The notes beneath the pieces are model-generated. The model did not search any database. It saw nothing but the letters and a program-made list of their open reading frames with translations, and was not told the origin of the DNA. Made by a program: the position numbers and the translations under genes. Below, piece after piece: positions 54,598 through 63,220 of a DNA stretch of 64,000 nt (position 1 is its first letter; each line of letters opens with the position of its first letter). Source of the DNA: Polluticaenibacter yanchengensis (GTDB taxonomy: Bacteria > Bacteroidota > Bacteroidia > Chitinophagales > Chitinophagaceae); the NCBI GenBank assembly GCA_027854065.1, contig JAQGEF010000007.1, positions 124,001-188,000 on the forward strand. Reading direction: 5' to 3'.

Positions 54598-55836
54598 ATG
54601 GATGAGTTTGTAGATGTACTTGTAATTGGCGCCGGACCTTCAGGCTGTGTATCTTCAAGTTACCTTTATAACAAAGGAGTAAAAGTAAAAGTAGTAGAAA
54701 AAACGACCTTTCCCCGTGTTGTAGTAGGCGAAAGCCTGATACCGAGAGTAATGGACCATTTTAGTGAAGCCGGTTTATTTGAAACACTAAATTCCAAAAA
54801 TTACGAAATAAAACGCGGCGCCAGGTTTATCCGTGGAAAAGAAATCTGCATTTTTGATTTCAGTGATAAATTTACAGATGGCTGGAACTGGACATGGCAA
54901 ATTCCAAGAGCTGACTTTGATAATACAATGGCACAGGAAGTTATTAAAAAAGGCATTGATTTAGAATTCCGGGCCGAAGTAACGGCTGTAGAATTTGAAG
55001 GCAAAAACTCTATTACCACCGTTAAAGACAAAGATGGCAACACCAAAAAAATACATGCTAAATTCATTATAGATTCCAGTGGTTACGGCAGGGTACTTCC
55101 TAGATTATTAGACCTTGACTATCCATCCGGCCTGGACCCGCATTCATCTATATTCACACATATAAAAGATATCAATCGTCCGGAAGGCGAAGAAGGAACT
55201 CTTATTTCATTTGATATTCTGGAAACAGAAGTCTGGCTATGGGTTATTCCTTTTTCAAATGGCAATACAAGCGTAGGCATTGTTGGCCCTACCTCCTTTA
55301 TCAATGCGCTTTCAGATGTTTCCACTGCAGAAGCACTTAAAAAAGCCATTACACTGTCCGATTTTTATATCAAGCGTTTTGGAGGTTTAGACTTTTTGTT
55401 TGAGCCTATTAAACTGGAGAATTATTCCAGGGCTGTTAAAAAAATGTATGGAGATGGCTTTGCATTAACCGGCAATAGCTCCGAGTTTTTAGACCCCGTA
55501 TTTTCATCCGGTGTTTGCTTCGCCACTGAATCCGGCATGCTGGCTGCCAAATTAGCTGAAAGGGAAATAAAGGGTGAAGAAATCAACTGGGAATCTGAAT
55601 TCAGCGATTATATGAAATATGGCGTAGATGTTTTTAAAACTTATGTCAAAGAATGGTACACTGGCAATTTACAAACCTTGTTTTATCACCAGCCGGAAGA
55701 CCCGGATGTAAAAAGAAAAATATGCTCTGTTCTGGCCGGTTACGTATGGGATAAAGAAAATCCATTCGTTAGAAAACATAACAATATTGTAAAAAACATG
55801 GCCCATATAATCAATAGTGCCAAAACTGTTCAGTAA
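54598..55836 (+). CDS. FAD-dependent oxidoreductase, flavin-halogenase-like
   Basis: A 412-residue flavoprotein. GAGPSG (11-16) binds FAD; FPRVVVGESLIPR (38-50) is the geranylgeranyl-reductase/halogenase motif; W213-L-W215-V-I-P218 matches the halogenase WxWxIP motif without the leading Gly; K72 in YEIKRGARF aligns by eye with the catalytic lysine of tryptophan halogenases. GNSSEFLDPVFSSGV is the second FAD segment. Halogenase or hydroxylase action on the aromatic product of the divergent TAL operon is plausible but not proven. Confidence 0.82.
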   Translation: MDEFVDVLVIGAGPSGCVSSSYLYNKGVKVKVVEKTTFPRVVVGESLIPRVMDHFSEAGLFETLNSKNYEIKRGARFIRGKEICIFDFSDKFTDGWNWTWQIPRADFDNTMAQEVIKKGIDLEFRAEVTAVEFEGKNSITTVKDKDGNTKKIHAKFIIDSSGYGRVLPRLLDLDYPSGLDPHSSIFTHIKDINRPEGEEGTLISFDILETEVWLWVIPFSNGNTSVGIVGPTSFINALSDVSTAEALKKAITLSDFYIKRFGGLDFLFEPIKLENYSRAVKKMYGDGFALTGNSSEFLDPVFSSGVCFATESGMLAAKLAEREIKGEEINWESEFSDYMKYGVDVFKTYVKEWYTGNLQTLFYHQPEDPDVKRKICSVLAGYVWDKENPFVRKHNNIVKNMAHIINSAKTVQ

Positions 55837-55890
55837 ATTTTTATATCATGGGGCAATCCTCTATATGATCATTATTGAACATTTGTTCCG

Positions 55891-55973
55891 GCTTTTGGCA
55901 GTAGTGCGCCCGCTACCCTGCAATGCCTGCGCACAAGGCGCAGCTACTGCTGCCAATCCGGCTGCCCTTGGGC
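55891..55973. repeat. Interspersed repeat, family A/B, copy A2
   Basis: Near-identical to 205-287: GCTTTTGGCAGTAGTGCGCC at the left, CAGCTACTGCTGCCAATCCG at the right, with a GCGCA-type inner stem. It lies in the convergent gap between the flavoprotein and the 202-residue secreted protein. Confidence 0.85.
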
Positions 55974-55993
55974 TTTAACAACCTCATTCACCC

Positions 55994-56039
55994 CATAAAA
56001 AAGGCGGTAAACTTTTAAAAGTTTACCGCCTTTTTTATG
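55994..56039. terminator. Bidirectional terminator
   Basis: Perfect 23-bp inverted repeat with a core of GGCGGTAAACTTTT and complement and a minimal loop; A and T runs on both sides, between convergent genes. Confidence 0.9.
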
Positions 56040-56053
56040 AAAAATATTTGATC

Positions 56054-56662
56054 TTACTTAAGTGCCTTTTTCAATAATTTGCCAAAAGATTTTGCTGTTT
56101 TAGCGAAACCTTCTCCAATTCTTGATTCATTGCTAAAATTATTTCCCCACTGATCTCCGGGAGCATTTTCAGCTCTTACAGAATACAATACTTTATTCTT
56201 GTTAGCCGTTTCAACTATTTTTAATACTGTAGTTACTTTAGCTTCCTGCTTTTTTATCATCACATCATATCCTGGATAAATCCACACGACATCAACTATC
56301 AAAGTATATTTCGCTTTAGCAGCATTTTCTTTAAAGCTGATGCCTAAATCCTGTGTAGCTGTTTTAACCAGTAATTCTTCAAATTTCAATTGCCAGATGG
56401 TCGTCTTAGCGGCTTCCCATTTTCTGACCCAAATATCACCTTCGCCAGTTCTTTTAGCTTCTAAATCCGCCTTTCTGTTTTTAATATACTCAGCCTCTGG
56501 TATTTCATCTTTAAGAAGGGTAAGCTTCGAGTAATTATACTCAATATTCACCTCTTTGGCACCAGACAATACAGATAAATCGCCTGTTTCATCTTTAAAC
56601 TTTTGGGCTATAGCCATTGTCGAAACAGCAATAAAAAACAATGACATCAAAATTTTTCTCAT
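56054..56662 (-). CDS. Secreted protein of unknown function
   Basis: About 202 residues from the ATG at 56662, where a signal peptide starts (KILMSLFFIAVSTMAIAQ); a longer frame to 56704 would run past the promoter. The mature domain has helices and strands (KAKYTLIVDVVWIYPGYDVM, KKQEAKVTTVLKIVET). Its layout resembles small lipocalin- or DUF4410-like periplasmic proteins, but no family was assigned. Monocistronic with a good -7 box. Confidence 0.75.
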   Translation of the reverse strand: MRKILMSLFFIAVSTMAIAQKFKDETGDLSVLSGAKEVNIEYNYSKLTLLKDEIPEAEYIKNRKADLEAKRTGEGDIWVRKWEAAKTTIWQLKFEELLVKTATQDLGISFKENAAKAKYTLIVDVVWIYPGYDVMIKKQEAKVTTVLKIVETANKNKVLYSVRAENAPGDQWGNNFSNESRIGEGFAKTAKSFGKLLKKALK

Positions 56663-56680
56663 AAATATTTTTTTAGATTT

Positions 56681-56715
56681 CAAATATATAGAATAATCAA
56701 TCATATATTTTCAAA
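56681..56715 (-). promoter_or_regulatory. Putative promoter
   Basis: Minus strand: TTTG (56712-56715), 23 bases, TATATTTG (56681-56688). It lies 18 bases upstream of ATG 56662, and supports that start. Confidence 0.6.
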
Positions 56716-56741
56716 AAAATAATTTTCCAAATCTCTGTGAC

Positions 56742-56781
56742 AATAAGAAAGTGCACTCTGGAATGAGTGCACTTTCTTATT
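56742..56781 (-). terminator. Intrinsic terminator
   Basis: Perfect 17-bp stem AATAAGAAAGTGCACTC / GAGTGCACTTTCTTATT, loop TGGAAT, 19 bases after the DUF5689 stop. Confidence 0.9.
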
Positions 56782-56799
56782 TCTTAATAATGATTTTTA

Positions 56800-58782
56800 T
56801 TACTTTTCAAAAACAACATCATCAATATTAATTCTTAGCCTGTTATTGGTGCTTCTCATAAAAGAAGTGTTTTCAATTCTAACTAAGATTTTATCAGTGG
56901 CTGCAGAAGTTACATTTACAGAGGCATTTGTAAATTCGCCTCTTTTACCTGTTTGTTTTCCTAAACTGGTCCAAGTACTTCCACCATCTTTTGATATTTT
57001 AACTTCCACGCTGATCTCGTTGTCCTGGTCAGTTCCTTCATTAAAGGTAGCGCCACCGAACTTAAAGTTTATTTTCTTCAAACCAGTAACATGAAAGTTG
57101 GTTTTTGCAAAAGATTCCAATGTGCTGGTTCCCCTTAATCTAACAGAGTTTGAACCAGTCTTCAAATCACTTGTTGAGGCACTGGAACCAGTAAAGATAC
57201 CTCCATCAGATAAATTCCAGCTTCCGGAAGCTAATTCCACATCACCAGCAGCATATCCATTCTTTGATCCCGTTTCAAAATCTTCTGTCAATTTTTTAGC
57301 TTCACTTCCCGATCCAGGATCACCACCAGGCTGGCCACCACCTACAATATCGCTTTCTGCACGGATCACTAACTGACCAACACCGCTGAATTGACTTACA
57401 TAACCTGTAATAGAAGTAGCTTTACCAACTGGTACGGTAATACCGGTAGCTACCCTTACAAATGTTAAGATTTCACCAGTAGCATCCTTAACGGTATAGT
57501 TAGTACCAGTAGCGTTTTCTGTACCTTTTGTTATGGTTACATCGTTAATTTTCACCAATGTTCCCATTAATGCATCATATTCATTTAAAGTTTGCAAAAC
57601 AGTTTTTACCGGAGGCGTTACTGCTTTTGTACCAACGGTTTTTACTAATGCTCTTCCGTTAGCACCGGTACCGCCACCTAATGTTACTTGTAAAGTACCA
57701 TTAAATGTACCTAAAGTAGCGCCGGAAAAGTCAATAGTTAACTCAGTTGGGAATTTGTAATCGATATCAAATAAACGCATGGTGATACCTGCAGTCGCAT
57801 CCTGTATAATGATATTACCACTTGGTTCATTTAAATTATTGGAAATAGCAATGACATTTAATGTTGTTCCTTCCGGGATAGTAGCACCATCTTTTAATGC
57901 TCTTAACTCTTTAAGATTTTTTGGAATGGCAACATTAGAACCACAACGGGCATTTGTAAACTTAACATCGCTGGTATCACGGATCACTAATTGCTTAGTT
58001 GTTCTGTAGGCTGTATAAATGGCCCATATCTTACCGTTACCGGCAGCAGGATGTAAAGCAGCAAAGTTTGAATAAGCGCTTGTACGTACCATTACACGAT
58101 TAGCACTAGCGTTTGTACATGGTTTAATATAACGCTCACCGGCACTTTTACTTAATGTGGTATCAGCATAAGGAATTTTCGTATCACCCAAATCAAACTC
58201 ATAACCATCCAGTTCAATTAAAGTACCAAGATATTTATCCTGCATATTGGTAGTTAACTGGCTAACAGTAACCGGGCTTGCTGTTACAGGATTATTTAAA
58301 CTTCCTTTTATAATATAATTATCCAGCAACTGGCTTGGGATACCGGCTGTTGACGGGCTACCCGGATTTGTTAAATCCTGGATACCGATGGTAATCATAT
58401 TATTATAGTCGTAAAGGTATAAACCTTTCGCCTTTACATAAATTTTACGGCCAACCGGATAATCGCCATACAATTGAGCCCTGTCCAGCGATAATGTTAA
58501 ACCGCCTGTAGCATCCTGGATATAAATGGTTTTATACAGGTTACCACTTCTGTCATCGGCAACTACTACACCGGCCAAAACAACATCATCAGGAATGATA
58601 ATACCTTGATTTGAAGCAGTGATACGAGCCTTTAAAGCAGCTAAAGTATGTGTTGGTGTCAAATTAGGATCAACAATCGGATCCGGGGTATCGAAATCGC
58701 GCTTACAGCCTACCAACAACATTAAGCATGCCGCCATTAGCGTTAAAATGCTGCGATTGAATAAATTAAATTTTAATGTCAT
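56800..58782 (-). CDS. DUF5689 domain lipoprotein
   Basis: A 660-residue lipoprotein (lipobox LVGC, C26). The N-terminal half has DUF5689 (VVLAGVVVADDRSGNLYKTIYIQDATGG) and a second OB-like copy (LNVIAISNNLNEPSGNIIIQD); a third related segment is near residue 420 (KINDVTITKGTENATG). The C-terminal 160 residues are a beta-sandwich with SGSWNLSDGGIFTG. DUF5689 proteins accompany TonB receptors and secreted nucleases. It follows the receptor gene by 33 bases, so the two probably form one operon and one outer-membrane complex. Confidence 0.85.
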   Translation of the reverse strand: MTLKFNLFNRSILTLMAACLMLLVGCKRDFDTPDPIVDPNLTPTHTLAALKARITASNQGIIIPDDVVLAGVVVADDRSGNLYKTIYIQDATGGLTLSLDRAQLYGDYPVGRKIYVKAKGLYLYDYNNMITIGIQDLTNPGSPSTAGIPSQLLDNYIIKGSLNNPVTASPVTVSQLTTNMQDKYLGTLIELDGYEFDLGDTKIPYADTTLSKSAGERYIKPCTNASANRVMVRTSAYSNFAALHPAAGNGKIWAIYTAYRTTKQLVIRDTSDVKFTNARCGSNVAIPKNLKELRALKDGATIPEGTTLNVIAISNNLNEPSGNIIIQDATAGITMRLFDIDYKFPTELTIDFSGATLGTFNGTLQVTLGGGTGANGRALVKTVGTKAVTPPVKTVLQTLNEYDALMGTLVKINDVTITKGTENATGTNYTVKDATGEILTFVRVATGITVPVGKATSITGYVSQFSGVGQLVIRAESDIVGGGQPGGDPGSGSEAKKLTEDFETGSKNGYAAGDVELASGSWNLSDGGIFTGSSASTSDLKTGSNSVRLRGTSTLESFAKTNFHVTGLKKINFKFGGATFNEGTDQDNEISVEVKISKDGGSTWTSLGKQTGKRGEFTNASVNVTSAATDKILVRIENTSFMRSTNNRLRINIDDVVFEK

Positions 58783-58815
58783 AACTTAAGATTATAAAAA
58801 GTTTATTATTTTTTA

Positions 58816-61371
58816 TTAGAAACGGAATGTTACACTGGCAAAAAAGTTAGCACCATATGCGTAAAAATATCTTGGAGGAAATTTATTGACATCTTTTCCT
58901 AACTCGTCAAAACGCAATTGTTCAAACCCGCCGGAAATAATTTTTTTATTGTTCAGTAAGTTGTTCACACCAACATTGAATACGAGATAAGTTCTCTTGT
59001 TAGCAACACTTAATTTCCTTGGCATTAACCAGCTGTAGCCACCAAAGAAATCGACAGTGTATTGCCCATCAAATTTCTGCTGATTAACGATAGATTTATA
59101 TAACTCACTGTTTTTGTCAATCGCATCTACAGCATCAGTTGTTCTTCTTACAGGGTTAAAGCTTAACCACGAATTATCGAAATAACTAGCTGTTAAGTTT
59201 ACAAACCAGTATTTAGGAGAACGGTAGCTCAAGCCGACACTATAAGCTTCCTGAGGTGTAGAAGGTACTCTGAAACCATCAGAATAAATTGTAGCCCTGC
59301 CAATAATAGTATCCACATTATCAGAAGTAATTAAAGCTTTCTGACGACTGGTGTACAGGTAACGGCTTAAGTGTGCAGAAGCATTAACCGTTAATGTTTG
59401 AGTCAATTTGTATTCAACACCAATCTCAGCACCATAATGCTGTTTATTGATGCCGCTTAAAGCATAGTTTACAAAGTTTTGGTAGCCATCATGATAGAAT
59501 GTCATTACATCCATTCCATTTTGAAATTGGGTAAAGAAACCACCTAACCTGATTCTTAAGTTAGGAGAATTATGTAAGAAACCACCCTCTACTGTCTGAA
59601 TATTTTCAGATTGAACTTCAGGCTGAATTGAATTTCTTGTTCTTGTAGCTAAGAAAACATTTTCAAAGAAAGGCGCTCTGTTTCCTACAGCAGCATTTGC
59701 ATACAAGTAGTTTCTGCCGTTAAGCTTGTAAGTCAAACCGGATTTGATCATAAAGTTGGTAAAACGCATTGTTTTACTCTTACCATATGAATTATTCTGG
59801 AACAAACCTACCAGGTTATTGCCTTCTCTATAGAACTGGGTATGTGATAACTGACCGGCTACAAAGATGTCAACTTTGTTTAGTTTGTAAACACCTTGTG
59901 CAAATGCGGCGCCTTTAGTTAAATTGATATTATAATCATATCCATACTTATCGCCTACTCCCAATACAATTTTCTGATCGTTTAAGTCCCAGCGGTTAGC
60001 AACGTTATCAGAAGGAAATTGTCTTTCAGCAAACTGGTTCAGGTTAAGGTAGAAATCACCACCTAACAGATCCTCTACTCTTTTATAATAGTGGTTATCT
60101 TGTTTTTGAAATTGAATACCACCCGTAAATTCTACATTATTGCTTAAACGGGTATTAATGGTAGAATTGAAATTAAACCTGTTGGTATTGGTAATACGTC
60201 TTTCCTGGATGTAAAGAGAACGCTTACCAGTTACCTGTGTACCATCTGGATTTCTAACTGTTCTGACATTTGCATTGTTTACATCATACAAACGGTCCCA
60301 GTTTACTTGTCTGAGATTTTCATTATTCACCAATTCTTCGCGGATCTGGCTTTCTAAACCCGGGTCAGCTTTGTAGTAACTTGGTAGATAGCGATAGTAA
60401 TCAGGTCTTGGATCGGCACTGTTATACCAGTCTAAAGCAGTCACGCTTCTCTCACCAAATGAATAAGCGACACCTGTATTTAAAGTAGTATTGTTATTAA
60501 TACGGAATTCATGATTGAGTAAAAACACTGGCTGGTTTGTTCTGCCAATGCTTGCATTTCTTTTCTTTCCGTTCTGCCATCCCCAGTTAGGATTATAGTA
60601 GTTTGTACCGGCTATATCCATCATTTCCTGCACGGCACCACCCTGACGGCCATTTTCTGTAGGCGCACCAAAAGCGGTTAATGATAATAAATGCCTGCTG
60701 TTTATCTTTTTGTCAATTGCTGCAAACCAGCCCCATCCATCATAGTAAGTACCTGGTACATATCCTTCACCTGCCCAGCGACGGCTGCCACTTAATGAAA
60801 ATGCCCAGCCACGCTTGCTCAAGCCGGTAGAATGGGTAAACATGATCCTGTTATTGTAGTTACGGTTACTTGCAGCATAACTTACACTTGTCTGAGCACG
60901 TTGTTTACTTGCCCTTACATCTATGTTAGTAGCACTACCAATATCGCCAAAAGCGAATGTCGTAGGTTTTAATCCAAAACTAACATCCCGGTTGCGCATA
61001 ACATCGTTTAAACCACCCCATAAACCATAAGGTGTAAAACCGTTATCCAGGTTATCCATTGGAATACCGTTCATGTAAGTTGAGAACTCTTCATTATTGT
61101 ATCCGCGAATACGGAACCTGCTTGCGCTCCAGTTAAAAGTCGCAGCATTAAAGTAAGGATCTCTACCAGCTGATAATGCAGAAGAAATATTCTGCCCACC
61201 CCCATCACCAAAGTCATTATCATCTAATGTAACTGTAGGAATATTATCCAACAAGTTTTCCTTTAACTCATTGAACAATGAGTCCTTTCTGGTTTTGGTT
61301 GTGTCTGTTTGAGAAAAAGCCTGAGTAACGCTAAATACTCCAGCCAACAAAAGCAGTCTTTTTACTACCAT
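58816..61371 (-). CDS. TonB-dependent outer-membrane receptor
   Basis: About 851 residues from the ATG at 61371 (MVVKRLLLLAGVFSV signal). The plug domain has FRIRGYNNEEFSTYMNGIPM, the barrel is long, and the C-terminus FFASVTFRF ends in aromatic F as expected. It lacks the CarboxypepD_reg N-terminal domain of most SusC proteins and there is no SusD-like gene. A DUF5689 lipoprotein takes the SusD place, which suggests a different ligand capture mode. TonB, ExbB and ExbD are not in the window. Confidence 0.9.
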   Translation of the reverse strand: MVVKRLLLLAGVFSVTQAFSQTDTTKTRKDSLFNELKENLLDNIPTVTLDDNDFGDGGGQNISSALSAGRDPYFNAATFNWSASRFRIRGYNNEEFSTYMNGIPMDNLDNGFTPYGLWGGLNDVMRNRDVSFGLKPTTFAFGDIGSATNIDVRASKQRAQTSVSYAASNRNYNNRIMFTHSTGLSKRGWAFSLSGSRRWAGEGYVPGTYYDGWGWFAAIDKKINSRHLLSLTAFGAPTENGRQGGAVQEMMDIAGTNYYNPNWGWQNGKKRNASIGRTNQPVFLLNHEFRINNNTTLNTGVAYSFGERSVTALDWYNSADPRPDYYRYLPSYYKADPGLESQIREELVNNENLRQVNWDRLYDVNNANVRTVRNPDGTQVTGKRSLYIQERRITNTNRFNFNSTINTRLSNNVEFTGGIQFQKQDNHYYKRVEDLLGGDFYLNLNQFAERQFPSDNVANRWDLNDQKIVLGVGDKYGYDYNINLTKGAAFAQGVYKLNKVDIFVAGQLSHTQFYREGNNLVGLFQNNSYGKSKTMRFTNFMIKSGLTYKLNGRNYLYANAAVGNRAPFFENVFLATRTRNSIQPEVQSENIQTVEGGFLHNSPNLRIRLGGFFTQFQNGMDVMTFYHDGYQNFVNYALSGINKQHYGAEIGVEYKLTQTLTVNASAHLSRYLYTSRQKALITSDNVDTIIGRATIYSDGFRVPSTPQEAYSVGLSYRSPKYWFVNLTASYFDNSWLSFNPVRRTTDAVDAIDKNSELYKSIVNQQKFDGQYTVDFFGGYSWLMPRKLSVANKRTYLVFNVGVNNLLNNKKIISGGFEQLRFDELGKDVNKFPPRYFYAYGANFFASVTFRF

Positions 61372-61533
61372 TTTAATTATTTTGGAAAATTGATGCGAAA
61401 GTAAAGAATTAATTTCAGTTACTTTGCTCAACAAAATTGATAATTTTTTCTTAATATGGATAAATTATTTTTAAATTAATATTATCATATTCATATTTTT
61501 TGCAGTTTTGTATAACAAATTTAAATATTAAGA

Positions 61534-62574
61534 GTGAAAAAAGCGACAACATTTTTTGTAAGCATCTTATTTTTTTTAGGAGTAACAGCACAAAAAAAAG
61601 ATTATAAAATTGCCATTGTAGGCTTTTATAATCTGGAGAATTTTTATGATACAGTCAATAATACGACTGTTAATGACGAAGAATTTTTGCCGGAAGGTCC
61701 GAGAAGTTATAATGGTAAAATATATTGGGATAAAGTAGGTAAACTGGCCAAAGTAATTTCAGAAATCGGTGTGGACGCATCACCTGCCAGCCCGGATGGC
61801 GCTGCCATATTAGGTGTAGCGGAAATTGAAAATGATACAGTATTACACGATTTAATTAAGCATCCCTTAATTGCTAGAAGAAATTATCAAATAGTTCATT
61901 ACGATAGTAAAGATGCCCGCGGTGTAGATGTTGGCCTACTTTACAATCCAAAATACTTTAAAGTTTTAGAAAGCAAACCGCTTTATGTTCAGTTACCTTA
62001 TGGTAGTAAAGCCGCAAGTTATACCCGTGATATCCTTTGGGTAAAAGGGGAACTGGATGGAGATATCATACACGTATATGTCAATCACTGGCCAAGCAGA
62101 AGTGGTGGTGAAAAAAGAAGCGCACCAGGCAGGGCTGCTGCGGCCCAGGTTGCCAAAAACCATATAGATAGTATTAAAAACGCAGATGGCGCTCAGAAAG
62201 TGATCCTGATGGGCGATTTGAATGATGACCCTGTAAGTGCAAGCGTCACTGATGTACTTGGCGCTAAAGGCAAAATAAAAGATGTAAAAGCCGGCGAACT
62301 ATTTAACCCCTGGTATGAAATGTACAGAAATGGCATCGGTACTTTAGGTTATAATGATGCGTGGAACTTATTCGATCAGATCATTATTTCGGAACCATTC
62401 TTAAATAAAGATCAGGCTGGTTATAGATTTTACAAACAATACATTTTTAACAGGGATTATTTAACTGAAAATATTGGCCGCTATAAAGGCTATCCGATGC
62501 GTACCTGGGATGGTATGAGTTACCGTGGTGGATATAGTGACCACTTCCCTACTTATATTGTTTTAATTAAGTAA
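61534..62574 (+). CDS. Secreted endonuclease/exonuclease/phosphatase family protein
   Basis: A 346-residue protein with a GTG start and signal peptide (MKKATTFFVSILFFLGVTAQ). EEP fold residues: N and E in FYNLENF and GVAEIEND, H in VNHWPSR, D-N in LMGDLNDDP, and the final SDHFP histidine. These metal-dependent enzymes cut nucleic acids or phosphoesters. It is divergent from the TonB receptor and DUF5689 genes. An association with nucleic-acid or phosphate use is inferred from this context. Confidence 0.88.
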   Translation: MKKATTFFVSILFFLGVTAQKKDYKIAIVGFYNLENFYDTVNNTTVNDEEFLPEGPRSYNGKIYWDKVGKLAKVISEIGVDASPASPDGAAILGVAEIENDTVLHDLIKHPLIARRNYQIVHYDSKDARGVDVGLLYNPKYFKVLESKPLYVQLPYGSKAASYTRDILWVKGELDGDIIHVYVNHWPSRSGGEKRSAPGRAAAAQVAKNHIDSIKNADGAQKVILMGDLNDDPVSASVTDVLGAKGKIKDVKAGELFNPWYEMYRNGIGTLGYNDAWNLFDQIIISEPFLNKDQAGYRFYKQYIFNRDYLTENIGRYKGYPMRTWDGMSYRGGYSDHFPTYIVLIK

Positions 62575-62596
62575 ATAGTAACTATTAAATATATTC

Positions 62597-62632
62597 AAAG
62601 CCGGTATCTCATTGTTACCGGCTTTTTCTTTT
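62597..62632 (+). terminator. Intrinsic terminator
   Basis: Stem AAAGCCGGTA / TACCGGCTTT, 9-base loop, followed by TTCTTTT. Confidence 0.9.
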
Positions 62633-62787
62633 AAAGCCAAAGTACAAGTTCAAATTTTCTAACCGCGTGCACAAATATCCCCCATTAAATACGGTAACCA
62701 TTCATAAAACAGGATTTCCATTCAAACAAAAACTGCATTTAATCAGTCCACTATTTATTATCTTAGACCAAATCAAAATAGTAGCAC

Positions 62788-63186
62788 ATGAAGCACTCAG
62801 TACCGGCAAAAGGCATCTTTTACATTTTCCTGTTTTTTGTTGTCATTATTATTGCAATATTGGCCCTTTTACCAAGATATAAAGTCTGGAGCCAGGAAAT
62901 GGAGGGTAAAGCAGAGTTTGCAAAAGCAGAGCAGAACCGGCGGATAAAAGTAGAAGAAGCCAAAGCTAACTTAGAAGCAGAAAAACTAAATGCCCAGGCA
63001 GAAATTGAAAGGGCAAAAGGTGCTTCTGAAGCCATTAAAATTGAAAACGGCTCGCTTACTGAGCGCTATATACAATATTTGTGGGTGCGTCAGCAAGGAG
63101 ATAATAAAGATAAAACCGTTATTTATATTCCAACAGAAGCCAACTTACCAATTCTAGAATCTGTCAGGCCATTAAAAACGCCATAA
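62788..63186 (+). CDS. Membrane protein resembling the tail of SPFH/prohibitin proteins
   Basis: A 132-residue protein: one membrane segment (about 10-28), then a highly charged Ala/Glu coiled coil (KAEQNRRIKVEEAKANLEA, AQAEIERAKGASEAIKIEN) and TERYIQYLWVRQ. These match the C-terminal part of prohibitin/HflC-type SPFH proteins, but the SPFH domain itself is missing. From memory such stand-alone tails occur in several bacteria. It may oligomerise in the inner membrane; partner unknown. Confidence 0.75.
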   Translation: MKHSVPAKGIFYIFLFFVVIIIAILALLPRYKVWSQEMEGKAEFAKAEQNRRIKVEEAKANLEAEKLNAQAEIERAKGASEAIKIENGSLTERYIQYLWVRQQGDNKDKTVIYIPTEANLPILESVRPLKTP

Positions 63187-63220
63187 ATAAAAAGGCAGCT
63201 TGTAAAGCTGCCTTTTTATT
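63186..63220. terminator. Bidirectional terminator
   Basis: Perfect 16-bp stem AATAAAAAGGCAGCTT / AAGCTGCCTTTTTATT with a 3-base loop. It reaches into the stop codons of both convergent genes (63186 and 63219). Confidence 0.9.
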
